Part shown: positions 1 through 4,613 of the stretch, one piece after another
Layout of the letters: each line of letters opens with the position of its first letter
How positions within the stretch are numbered: the stretch's first letter is position 1
Assembly (NCBI GenBank): GCA_024636075.1
Contig: JAGXHS010000079.1
Span: 1-5,452, forward strand
Direction of reading: 5' to 3'
DNA: 5,452 nucleotides
Source: Propionibacteriaceae bacterium
GTDB lineage: Bacteria > Actinomycetota > Actinomycetes > Propionibacteriales > Propionibacteriaceae
Notes under the pieces: generated by a model
What the model saw: only the letters and a program-made list of their open reading frames with translations
What the model was told of the DNA's origin: nothing
Database searches by the model: none
Program-made: the position numbers and the translations under genes

Positions 1-162
1 CGGCCCATGCGCGGGCTCAAGACCCATCGAACCGCGGCCGTGGTGATCCGAGGACACGCCTTCATCCAGAACCTACGTCGCGGTCACTACGAGCTTGCGA
101 TCGACTCCCCGCAGCTGTTCCGGCTGGCCACCGCATTCGACCAACTCGAACCCGCCATCTGA
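1..162 (+). CDS. IS6-family (IS240-like) transposase, C-terminal fragment (5' end outside window)
   Basis: The first frame reads 53 codons from the window edge to TGA at 160-162. The product begins RPMRGLKTHRTAAVVIRGHA and continues FIQNLRRGHYEL, ending near FDQLEPAI. This is the characteristic tail of IS6/IS240-type DDE transposases: an 'RPM-GLK' block just after the catalytic Glu region, then 'I-GHAF-QN-RRGHYEL' and a terminal 'RLA-AFD-L'. The DDE catalytic residues themselves lie upstream, outside the window. The protein would cut and join the element's ends during replicative transposition. Its stop lies 60 bases before the terminal inverted repeat at 211-222, the usual compact arrangement for this family. 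The family call is from recognised motifs, not a database search. Confidence 0.85.
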   Translation, partial: RPMRGLKTHRTAAVVIRGHAFIQNLRRGHYELAIDSPQLFRLATAFDQLEPAI

Positions 163-210
163 CCACCACAGGCCAATGGTCCCGCCTCGGCATGCTCCGC
201 GATCGAACAA

Positions 211-222
211 CGCAACAGAGCC
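211..222 (+). repeat. Right terminal inverted repeat of the IS6-family element
   Basis: The bases cGCAACAGAGCC read on the minus strand as GGCTCTGTTGCG. This matches the GG(C/T)nCTGTTGC terminal consensus of IS6-family elements, for example the GGCACTGTTGCAAA end of IS26. It lies 60 bases downstream of the transposase stop, exactly where the right end is expected. Recombinase coding sequence in a recognisable frame begins immediately after it. The left end is outside the window. Confidence 0.75.
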
Positions 223-678
223 TTCATGGCCGACGGCAAAGGCGGACACCAACGCATCGTCCCGCTCTCGCAGCGCTTCTTCGTCAGCCTGGCCGCCTAC
301 CTGTCGCTGGAGCGCCCCGAGCCCGCCGTGGACGATCACGTCTTCCTGGTGCTGAAGGGCCCTCGCCGCGGGCACCCGCTATCGGCCGCCGGGCTCGACG
401 AGATCGTGTCCGGAGCCCGTGACCGCGCGGGCATCGAGCACCTGACCTGTCATCAGCTTCGCCACACCTGCTTCACCCGGCTGCGAGAAGCCGGCATGGC
501 GCTCGAGGCCATCCAGGCTCAAGCCGGCCACCGCTCGATCGAGTCCACCCGCATCTATCTGCACCTGGCCAACGACTGGCTGGCCGGCGAGTACCGGCGA
601 GCGTGCGAGGCCATCGACGCCCAAGCCATCGGGAACGACCTCGGGCCACACCTCGGGCCTGACCTCGGGGCGAGGTAA
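223..678 (+). pseudogene. Tyrosine recombinase / phage-type integrase, C-terminal catalytic remnant
   Basis: An open frame of 150 codons follows an ATG at 226. The product carries most of the tyrosine-recombinase catalytic centre, numbered from that ATG: the beta-hairpin GKGGHQR with Lys5, HQLR (His76, Arg79), GHRS (His102) and nucleophile Tyr111 in STRIYLH. The core-binding domain and the first catalytic Arg, normally in a 'GLRxSE' helix upstream, are missing; an IS6-type terminal repeat ends at 222 instead. The ATG is therefore probably an internal Met of the original gene, and the fragment should not recombine DNA alone. The stop overlaps the next recombinase start (TAATG), so the two were probably a co-translated pair or part of a recombinase trio. 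The last codons contain a 12-bp repeat array. Confidence 0.85.
638..673 (+). repeat. 12-bp imperfect tandem repeat, three units
   Basis: ACCTCGGG occurs at 638-645, 650-657 and 662-669, exactly 12 bases apart, with intervening CCAC and CCTG. In frame it encodes a (D/H)LG(P/A) repeat, DLGP-HLGP-DLGA, at the extreme C-terminus of the recombinase remnant. It looks like a small in-frame microsatellite-type expansion. It also ends next to the start of the following gene. Confidence 0.7.
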
Positions 679-980
679 TGCCCGCGGCGCTGGCGCTGAC
701 GAACCCGAGCACCGACCTGCTCGAGGCCTACCTCGACGCCATACGAGGACGCGGCCGCAAGACCGGCCGGTCCACCACACAGGCAGCCGAGTCCTTCTGT
801 GCCAAGCTCGAACGGTCCGGTGGCTGGGAACAGCTGTCCCTGGCCCAGCAGGCGGACGCGATCACCAAGGCCCGCTCGTTCGCGTCATGGCTCCTGGTCA
901 CCGGCCGGCTCAGGATCGCCGCCGAGCTGATGACCGACGTCGACCTGCGCCACGAGGCGGACGCGACGCGGGGCCTGTCA
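678..980 (+). pseudogene. Second tyrosine recombinase, N-terminal (SAM-like core-binding) remnant
   Basis: ATG at 678 overlaps the upstream stop by one base, with a GGGG seven bases upstream as a possible ribosome binding site. The first ~95 residues (MPAALALTNPSTDLLEAYLD and on through 'WEQLSLAQQADAITKARSFA') are helical. They look like an integrase N-terminal SAM-like domain, which holds the core DNA site. No catalytic domain follows. After about residue 97 (near 970-980) the frame passes into DNA that is the 3' end of the opposite-strand nuclease gene. The remaining codons, to TAA at 1188-1190, look like a run-on of unrelated sequence. The exact break cannot be fixed without an intact relative. 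The family call rests on position, coupling and general pattern, so it is less certain than for the upstream partner. Confidence 0.6.
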
Positions 981-1811
981 GGGGGGAAATCGCACGGGAT
1001 TCGGGGTCGTGGTCGAGCTTGCTCTATTCGCCTCTGTAATGTTGTCTTCCAGAGTCTTCAGCAAGCCCCTCAGCCAAGCCAGATCCGTCCTAGGCACCCG
1101 GAAAGGTGGGGCCGGTTCGAGCCGTCGTCGCTTGGGCCCCTTGCGTTGTTCTTGGTAATCATCAAGCTCCTCCTCCGCGCGATCTTCTAAGTCCCGTTCA
1201 ATCGCATCTACATCGATCCTGTTTGTGACCTGTGCGCTATGATATAGGTTCTTGAACACGCATTTGTTGATCGCCAACTCTGGTTTGCTCTGATCTAGCC
1301 TGTACCAATCGGAAGGTAGGACAGATCCAGACTTGTAATCGTCCAAATCTTGGACACTCGTTATGACCTGCAGACCAAACGTCAGACCTTTAGTCTTCTT
1401 TAAGCCCTTGTCCTTGAGTAGGTCGTAGATACTTCTCAGATTCTGTATCGCCCTTATTAGCGGGGCGTCGAATCTTTTGCAGGCCATATTCCCATCGTGG
1501 GACAGAATGGTCAAGTTGCGCAAATCGCTTCCACTCCCCCCCAGCTCACGGTTCAGCATGTGACCCGCAACAAAGCGATTCTGATGATCGCCCAATTCGT
1601 CCCAATCTTTGACCTTTTCGATGAGGCTCGGAAGATTGGATTTCGCCTTACTGCCAATCCCGTAGGCTCCAGGGCCGAGGTTGGCATATGCGAGATGGCT
1701 GCCTGCCTTAATATTTGGCAGGCCTATGTAGTAGGCTTTTCGGTCGTCGCCCAGTATTTCGGCCCAATCTGGGGTTGGAGCGAAGAACTTGTGGCTTTGC
1801 CATCCTGGCAT
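978..1811 (-). CDS. Putative His-Me-finger (DNA/RNA non-specific type) nuclease
   Basis: The start ATG at 1811 is preceded by GGGAG with six A's of spacing, which is why I prefer it to the TTG at 1970. The product has 277 residues. The core at residues 78-108 has GHMLN (83-87), LGGSG (90-94), NLTILS (99-104) and Asn108. This resembles the GH-LN--LGG-G--NL-P-s---N signature of beta-beta-alpha-metal nucleases such as the Endonuclea_NS_2 group and several toxin nucleases. There His84 would be the general base and the Asn residues would help hold metal. The rest is not recognised. Residues 200-232 are charged, acidic then basic (GPKRRR), and may bind nucleic acid. No signal peptide or membrane segment is seen. 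Base composition is clearly less GC-rich than its neighbours, suggesting recent transfer. No immunity gene is evident nearby, and its 3' end abuts a broken recombinase. The nuclease call is moderate: motif resemblance only. Confidence 0.65.
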   Translation of the reverse strand: MPGWQSHKFFAPTPDWAEILGDDRKAYYIGLPNIKAGSHLAYANLGPGAYGIGSKAKSNLPSLIEKVKDWDELGDHQNRFVAGHMLNRELGGSGSDLRNLTILSHDGNMACKRFDAPLIRAIQNLRSIYDLLKDKGLKKTKGLTFGLQVITSVQDLDDYKSGSVLPSDWYRLDQSKPELAINKCVFKNLYHSAQVTNRIDVDAIERDLEDRAEEELDDYQEQRKGPKRRRLEPAPPFRVPRTDLAWLRGLLKTLEDNITEANRASSTTTPNPVRFPP

Positions 1812-2096
1812 TTTTTTCTCCCGTTTCCTGCTGGCGTGTATCGGGCGGTGGGCGAGGCTGCCATTCGGTGCGGTGCTGGTATCAGACCAGTCCTCCGATC
1901 CTCCCCAGCGTTCTGAGAGCGTTTTCTTGTCGCTGCCCTTCGGCGCAAGGTCGACAAGGCGCGCAATCAATGTGGCTAGCCCAACCGTCCCCTGGGGGGT
2001 TCCAGCGGTTTCGCCCGCAATGTTGCCTGGTGATCGAATGCTGGGTGGTTCCGCGTTGCCGAGCCCCTCGGCTTCCGCGTGCTCCCTCGTCGTGTC
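1812..2096 (-). other. In-frame open extension upstream of the nuclease gene
   Basis: The nuclease frame stays open from 1811 back to a TGA at 2099-2097, about 95 codons. The only standard start in it is a TTG at 1970. The translation, with stretches such as SPGNIAGETAGTPQGTVG and LATLIARLVDLAPKGSDKK, reads like a plausible linker and helix rather than random frame. It may be the remains of a longer N-terminal region whose start was lost, or chance. It is more GC-rich than the nuclease core. It also contains a 5-bp inverted repeat, CTGGT-ATCAG-ACCAG, at 1876-1890. Confidence 0.4.
1818..1822 (-). promoter_or_regulatory. Ribosome binding site that decides the nuclease start
   Basis: On the minus strand GGGAG is followed by six A's and then ATG (1811-1809). 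The spacing is near ideal. The longer in-frame alternative, TTG at 1970, has no comparable site. Confidence 0.6.
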
Positions 2097-2304
2097 TCAT
2101 GTCTCCTGAACTCCCTCAGCGTAGCCACAGATGCGGCGCGAGAGCCACCGTCAATGTCCGAGCGCGAGATTCTTACTCGTCGCCGGGCCGGCTCGTGCGA
2201 TGCGGCGAGACGCCCACGCGAGTGGTGGCAAGTCGTCGCGTGATCGCGGAGATCCCGTGAAAGGCGCGGGATGGTCGTCTGATGTCGGGCGCCTGCTCGC
2301 TGCC

Positions 2305-2330
2305 GCACGTCAAACAGGCGGCACGTCAAA
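2305..2330 (+). repeat. Direct repeat GCACGTCAAA x2, possible operator
   Basis: GCACGTCAAA occurs at 2305-2314 and again at 2321-2330. The centre-to-centre distance is 16 bases, about one and a half helical turns. It lies about 115-140 bases upstream of the first gene of the DUF2589 operon, where a regulator site would be plausible. Function is inferred from position only. Confidence 0.35.
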
Positions 2331-2337
2331 TGGTGGT

Positions 2338-2364
2338 CCAGGCCTAGCGCGCCTGGCCCGGGCC
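2338..2364. repeat. Adjacent inverted repeats upstream of the DUF2589 operon
   Basis: CCAGGC (2338-2343) pairs with GCCTGG (2351-2356) across a 7-base loop. It runs into the palindrome GGCCCGGGCC at 2355-2364. There is no T-run, so it is not a classic terminator for either strand. It could be an operator or a leader hairpin for the rightward operon. Confidence 0.35.
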
Positions 2365-2428
2365 TGATACCGTTCATCAAAATCCAAGTGGTCGCCTCGG
2401 TCGTGCGCCGTTCAGACCATCGCCCAAT

Positions 2429-2434
2429 GAGGGG
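2429..2434 (+). promoter_or_regulatory. Ribosome binding site of the first DUF2589 gene
   Basis: GAGGGG lies eight bases before the ATG at 2443 and fixes the start of the first operon gene. Confidence 0.6.
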
Positions 2435-2442
2435 ATCAGGTC

Positions 2443-3021
2443 ATGGCTGACGATGTAGTGGACATCTATTCAGGTCTCAAGGGCATCCCCATCGACCACC
2501 TCGTCGCGACCCCGCTGCTGGCCGCGGCACGAGGCAACATGGCCCTCGCACAGGTTCTCCAAGAATTTGTCTATACCGTCGGGTATGAGAACGGCGAGCC
2601 TCCCAATACGAATCTGGTGAAGTTCGACTTGGCGCGTCCAGTGCCCACATCGGACGACCCGACTGCGACGGAGACGGTCACGGTCAACGTCCCGCTGCTG
2701 GCGCTCGTACCACTTCCCGCGCTACTCGTCGATCGGGTCACGATCGACTTCACGACCACAACCACGACGATCACGAAAAACGACGCCGGAATCAAGGCCA
2801 AGGTCGGCGCCAGCTACGGCGTGGGGGCGTTGCAGGCATCAGCGTCGCTGTCGGCGCACGCGGACCACATGCGCACCACGAACCAGGGCGCGACGTACAC
2901 CTTCCGGGTGGAAGCGTCCCAGCAGCGCGCAACCGAGGGAATGAGCAAGATGGTCGACATCTTCGCTGCGACGATCGTGCCTGTGCCGACTTCCCAGCAG
3001 ACACCGTCGCAACACGCTTGA
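2443..3021 (+). CDS. DUF2589 domain-containing protein (first paralogue)
   Basis: The 192-residue product matches the DUF2589 pattern throughout its length. An N-terminal amphipathic helix (residues 11-45, GIPIDHLVATPLLAAARGN then AQVLQEFV) is followed by a variable loop and the hallmark VPLLALVPLPALLVDRVTI at 83-101. A Thr-rich strand (104-109 all Thr) comes next, then a Gly/Ala/Ser-rich segment (118-140). The C-terminal YTFRVEASQQ...EGMSKMVDIF runs from 152 to about 174. The molecular function of DUF2589 is not known to me; the pattern suggests a beta-rich fold flanked by helices. No signal peptide is seen. It leads an operon with a zinc-ribbon protein, two apparent divergent paralogues and a small membrane protein, which suggests a hetero-oligomeric complex (inference). 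The family call is strong, the function unknown. Confidence 0.85.
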   Translation: MADDVVDIYSGLKGIPIDHLVATPLLAAARGNMALAQVLQEFVYTVGYENGEPPNTNLVKFDLARPVPTSDDPTATETVTVNVPLLALVPLPALLVDRVTIDFTTTTTTITKNDAGIKAKVGASYGVGALQASASLSAHADHMRTTNQGATYTFRVEASQQRATEGMSKMVDIFAATIVPVPTSQQTPSQHA

Positions 3022-3118
3022 GCGGATGTGACTCCGGATGCGAAATGAGTCGAGCGGTGGCCGCGGCCAGGAATGTGCGAAAGCCTCGGAGACGGCGCTT
3101 CAGGAAGTGACGCTCCGG

Positions 3119-3304
3119 ATGGCGTGTCCGCACTGCGGGGAGCCGTTGGCCTTCTCGGGCGCCATGCTCCTTTTGGGGCAACCGATCCGCTGCGGATCGT
3201 GCACCTCGACCCTGCAACCCGATGTACAAGCCAACACGCAGTCCATGGCCGCTCTGAGCCGAGCCCATCGCCTGATCTCCGACACCGACCGGCGCGCCCG
3301 ATGA
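3119..3304 (+). CDS. Small zinc-ribbon protein
   Basis: The 61-residue product has two Cys pairs, CPHC at residues 3-6 and CGSC at 25-28, with an 18-residue gap. This is the knuckle arrangement of a zinc ribbon. The rest is a short polar helix ending in DTDRRAR. I place the start at ATG 3119, directly before the first knuckle, with AGGAAGTGA (3102-3110), close to a consensus ribosome binding site, upstream. The frame is open further back to ATG 3038, which would add 27 residues without domain character, and a GTG at 3107 is also possible. Such ribbons bind nucleic acid or protein partners; which applies here cannot be told. It lies 97 bases after the first DUF2589 gene and is linked to the next gene through a mini-ORF. 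Confidence 0.65.
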   Translation: MACPHCGEPLAFSGAMLLLGQPIRCGSCTSTLQPDVQANTQSMAALSRAHRLISDTDRRAR

Positions 3305-3324
3305 TCACCGAGCCCCGTTCATGA
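3301..3324 (+). CDS. Seven-codon bridging mini-ORF (possible translational coupler)
   Basis: ATG at 3301 overlaps the zinc-ribbon stop as ATGA. The frame encodes MITEPRS, and its TGA at 3322-3324 overlaps the next gene's ATG, again as ATGA. The next gene lacks an obvious ribosome binding site. A ribosome ending the zinc-ribbon gene could restart here and deliver itself to the next start. Whether the peptide is made or matters is unknown, and the arrangement could be chance. Confidence 0.3.
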   Translation: MITEPRS

Positions 3325-3764
3325 AGACCGTCAAACTCGCTGATCTCCTGCAGTCGATCGCGCACGCCGTCGCCGACACGCAACGGGCCACCCAGCAGTT
3401 CCACCAGGCGAACCTCCATTCCCATTTCGAGGGCGCCGACGACGGGCCGATGAGGCCGAAGACGATGAACGTCCTCCTCCCGCGAGACCACGTGACCGAC
3501 GCCGGTGAGACCCGGGGTGTGGCCGCAGTCCCCGAGTTCTCGTTGGCCAACCACGATCAGATCCATCTCGGGGAACTGGAGCTGTCGCTCGACTGCGTGG
3601 TCGACGTCGGCTTCGACGAGGCAGGTGACCCCGCGCTGTCGCTGCTGATCGGAGCCGGCCTCCCGAAGCCCGGACCCTCCGGCAGGCTGGTATTGAGGTA
3701 CCGCGTGGTCGATACTCCCGAGGGTGTCTCCCAGATGAACGACTCGGCCTTGAAGTCGTTCTGA
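3321..3764 (+). CDS. Probable divergent DUF2589-like protein (second paralogue)
   Basis: The 147-residue product is not an obvious family member alone, but it follows the same plan as the first operon protein. A helical N-terminus (residues 4-36, KLADLLQSIAHAVADTQRAT) comes first. A central PEFSLANHDQIHLGELELSL (71-90) lies where the first protein has its VPLLALVP...VTIDF block. The C-terminal LVLRYRVVDTPEGVSQMND (124-142) lines up with FRVEASQQRATEGMSKMVD. It lacks the Thr-rich and Gly/Ser-rich stretch and is shorter. The start ATG overlaps the mini-ORF stop, and its own stop overlaps the next start by one base (TGATG), which indicates tight co-translation and perhaps fixed stoichiometry. 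No membrane segment or signal peptide is seen. Homology is my reading by eye and would need a profile comparison. Confidence 0.7.
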   Translation: MKTVKLADLLQSIAHAVADTQRATQQFHQANLHSHFEGADDGPMRPKTMNVLLPRDHVTDAGETRGVAAVPEFSLANHDQIHLGELELSLDCVVDVGFDEAGDPALSLLIGAGLPKPGPSGRLVLRYRVVDTPEGVSQMNDSALKSF

Positions 3765-4279
3765 TGTCCCACATCCGCGCTGCACACGACATGCAGACCC
3801 TTCTGGCTCTCCCGGTCGCAACGATGATCCAGGCGGATCGCGCGCTGACAGACGTGCACCGCACACTTGTCGGGCAGGCCTTCGACCCTGCAGGGGCTGA
3901 CCAGTACGGTGCCCGCACACTGACGCTTCAGCGTGGGCCGGGTGGGCCGGACGATGCCTGGTCCGAGGTGCACGTGCCGCTCATCGCCCTGCACCCTCTC
4001 GGCACCCTGGCAATCGAGTCTGCCGAGGCTCGGTTCGCGATCGAGCTCGTGCGACACGAGGTCGGAACCGCAAGCACAGCACGTCCGACCTCCGCACTCC
4101 TCGGGCGACCCACGACGCCGCGCGAGCGCCGGCGCAAGACTCACACAGCGGCGTCGATCGAGGTGCTCGAGACCGTCAGGCGAGCGTCTCAACCCGAGGG
4201 CGTCAAACGGATCGCAGACCGTCTCGGACGAGCCTTTGCAGCCACTGAAGCTGCTTCCCTCAGGGGGTCGAACACGTGA
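3764..4279 (+). CDS. Probable divergent DUF2589-like protein (third paralogue)
   Basis: The 171-residue product repeats the plan of the other two. An N-terminal helix (QTLLALPVATMIQADRALTD, 11-30) resembles the IPIDHLVATPLLAAA helix. The central VPLIALHPLGTLAIESAEAR (71-90) closely parallels VPLLALVPLPALLVDRVTI. The C-terminal EVLETVRRASQPEGVKRIAD (133-152) carries the same 'EG-xxx-(M/I)-x-D' helix. A basic insert (PRERRRKTH, 119-127) precedes the last block and is unique to this copy. The gene starts one base into the previous stop, and its TGA overlaps the GTG of the following gene, so it sits in a continuously coupled message. Function is unknown. The basic insert could contact nucleic acid or phospholipid head groups (inference). 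Confidence 0.75.
   Translation: MSHIRAAHDMQTLLALPVATMIQADRALTDVHRTLVGQAFDPAGADQYGARTLTLQRGPGGPDDAWSEVHVPLIALHPLGTLAIESAEARFAIELVRHEVGTASTARPTSALLGRPTTPRERRRKTHTAASIEVLETVRRASQPEGVKRIADRLGRAFAATEAASLRGSNT
4262..4267 (+). promoter_or_regulatory. Ribosome binding site supporting the GTG start of the small membrane protein
   Basis: AGGGGG lies eight bases before GTG 4276, inside the end of the third paralogue gene. It supports translation of a gene that starts with GTG and overlaps its neighbour. Confidence 0.65.
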
Positions 4280-4443
4280 ACCAGCCCGTTCGGGTGGAGC
4301 TGTCCCACAGGGAGTCCGACCGTGTCCGAGCGATCCTCGAGATATACCCGGCCAACCTGACCAGAGGCAGGGTTCTGATCGGCGTCATCATCGCGCAGGC
4401 CCTTCTCAACGTCGTGCTGCTCCTACTGATCCTCATGCGATGA
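4276..4443 (+). CDS. Small protein with single C-terminal transmembrane segment (tail-anchor type)
   Basis: GTG at 4276 overlaps the upstream stop (GTGA) and has an AGGGGG site eight bases ahead. The 55-residue product ends at TGA 4441-4443. Residues 1-32 are polar and charged (VELSHRESDRVRAILEIY). Residues 33-54 form one strongly hydrophobic helix, VLIGVIIAQALLNVVLLLLI followed by LM, and a single Arg closes the protein. A positive stretch (TRGR, 29-32) just before the helix fits an N-in orientation with a tail anchor, leaving the N-terminal part in the cytoplasm. It is the last gene of the operon and would be a natural membrane docking subunit for the soluble DUF2589-like proteins (inference). 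I do not recognise a named family. Confidence 0.7.
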   Translation: MNQPVRVELSHRESDRVRAILEIYPANLTRGRVLIGVIIAQALLNVVLLLLILMR

Positions 4444-4515
4444 ACGAGCAGAGATGAAGGCCCGTCGCCACCTCGAATGCGCGACTCGTGCCACGACGGG
4501 TGTTCGCGACACAAT

Positions 4516-4548
4516 CCTGCCCGGACGGCGGTGACAGTCCCCGGCAGG
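4516..4548. terminator. Hairpin between convergent genes, possible bidirectional terminator
   Basis: CCTGCC (4516-4521) pairs with GGCAGG (4543-4548). Inside, GGAC (4523-4526) pairs with GTCC (4537-4540), giving a 6+4-bp stem with a small internal loop and a 10-base terminal loop. It lies between the rightward operon (ends 4443) and the leftward DprA-like gene (ends 4614). No T-run follows on either strand, so this is a structure-only call, as is common in high-GC genomes. Confidence 0.4.
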
Positions 4549-4566
4549 CCACCGAGCGCCACCGAG
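4548..4566 (+). repeat. Short tandem repeat GCCACCGAG x2
   Basis: GCCACCGAG occurs at 4548-4556 and 4558-4566, one base apart, just right of the convergent-gene hairpin. Probably incidental. Nothing else is evident in the gap 4444-4613. Confidence 0.35.
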
Positions 4567-4613
4567 TCGGGGCGTCGAACATCGGAACAAACCTTGCGCT
4601 GATGCCAGCGAGG

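Larger units (their letters stand above)
1..222 (+). mobile_element. IS6-family insertion sequence, right-hand portion
   Basis: This comprises the transposase tail (to 162), about 50 bases of non-coding DNA and the terminal repeat ending at about 222. The family typically duplicates 8 bp of target, so 223-230 (TTCATGGC) is the predicted target duplication; the other copy would lie left of the window. The insertion falls just before the beta-hairpin Lys region of a tyrosine recombinase and has separated it from its N-terminal half. Confidence 0.75.
2097..2442. other. Intergenic region without a convincing gene
   Basis: I see no credible coding sequence on either strand; the open frames here translate to Arg/His-rich or low-complexity products with no family resemblance. 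It separates the leftward nuclease gene from the rightward DUF2589 operon, so both promoters, or at least the operon's, should lie here. Visible structure is a 10-bp direct repeat (2305-2330), a 6-bp dyad (2338-2356) and a perfect 10-bp palindrome GGCCCGGGCC (2355-2364). No clear -35/-10 pair could be assigned. Confidence 0.5.

Noticed and set aside
638..673. CRISPR-like or att-site interpretation of the 12-bp repeats
   Set aside because: Units are too short, contiguous and in coding frame; there are no spacers and no second copy at an element end.
981..1190. Final ~70 codons of the second recombinase frame as a genuine protein tail
   Set aside because: They are antisense to the 3' end of the nuclease gene and show no integrase features. 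More likely run-on translation after truncation.
1882..2100. Minus-strand 72-codon open frame starting ATG at 2100
   Set aside because: It has an AGGAG too close to the ATG (two bases) and a low-complexity basic product. The overlapping nuclease frame gives the more protein-like sequence.
2131..2367. Plus-strand 78-codon open frame before the DUF2589 operon
   Set aside because: No family resemblance, composition like random high-GC frame, and it spans the repeats that look regulatory.
1976..2380. Minus-strand 134-codon open frame
   Set aside because: The translation is Arg/His-rich without recognisable blocks and overlaps both the nuclease extension and the likely operon control region. It looks like a shadow frame in GC-rich DNA.
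2814..3920. Long minus-strand open frame (368 codons) across the operon
   Set aside because: It is antisense to three genes with clear family patterns, ribosome sites or coupled starts, and its own translation has no domain-like blocks.
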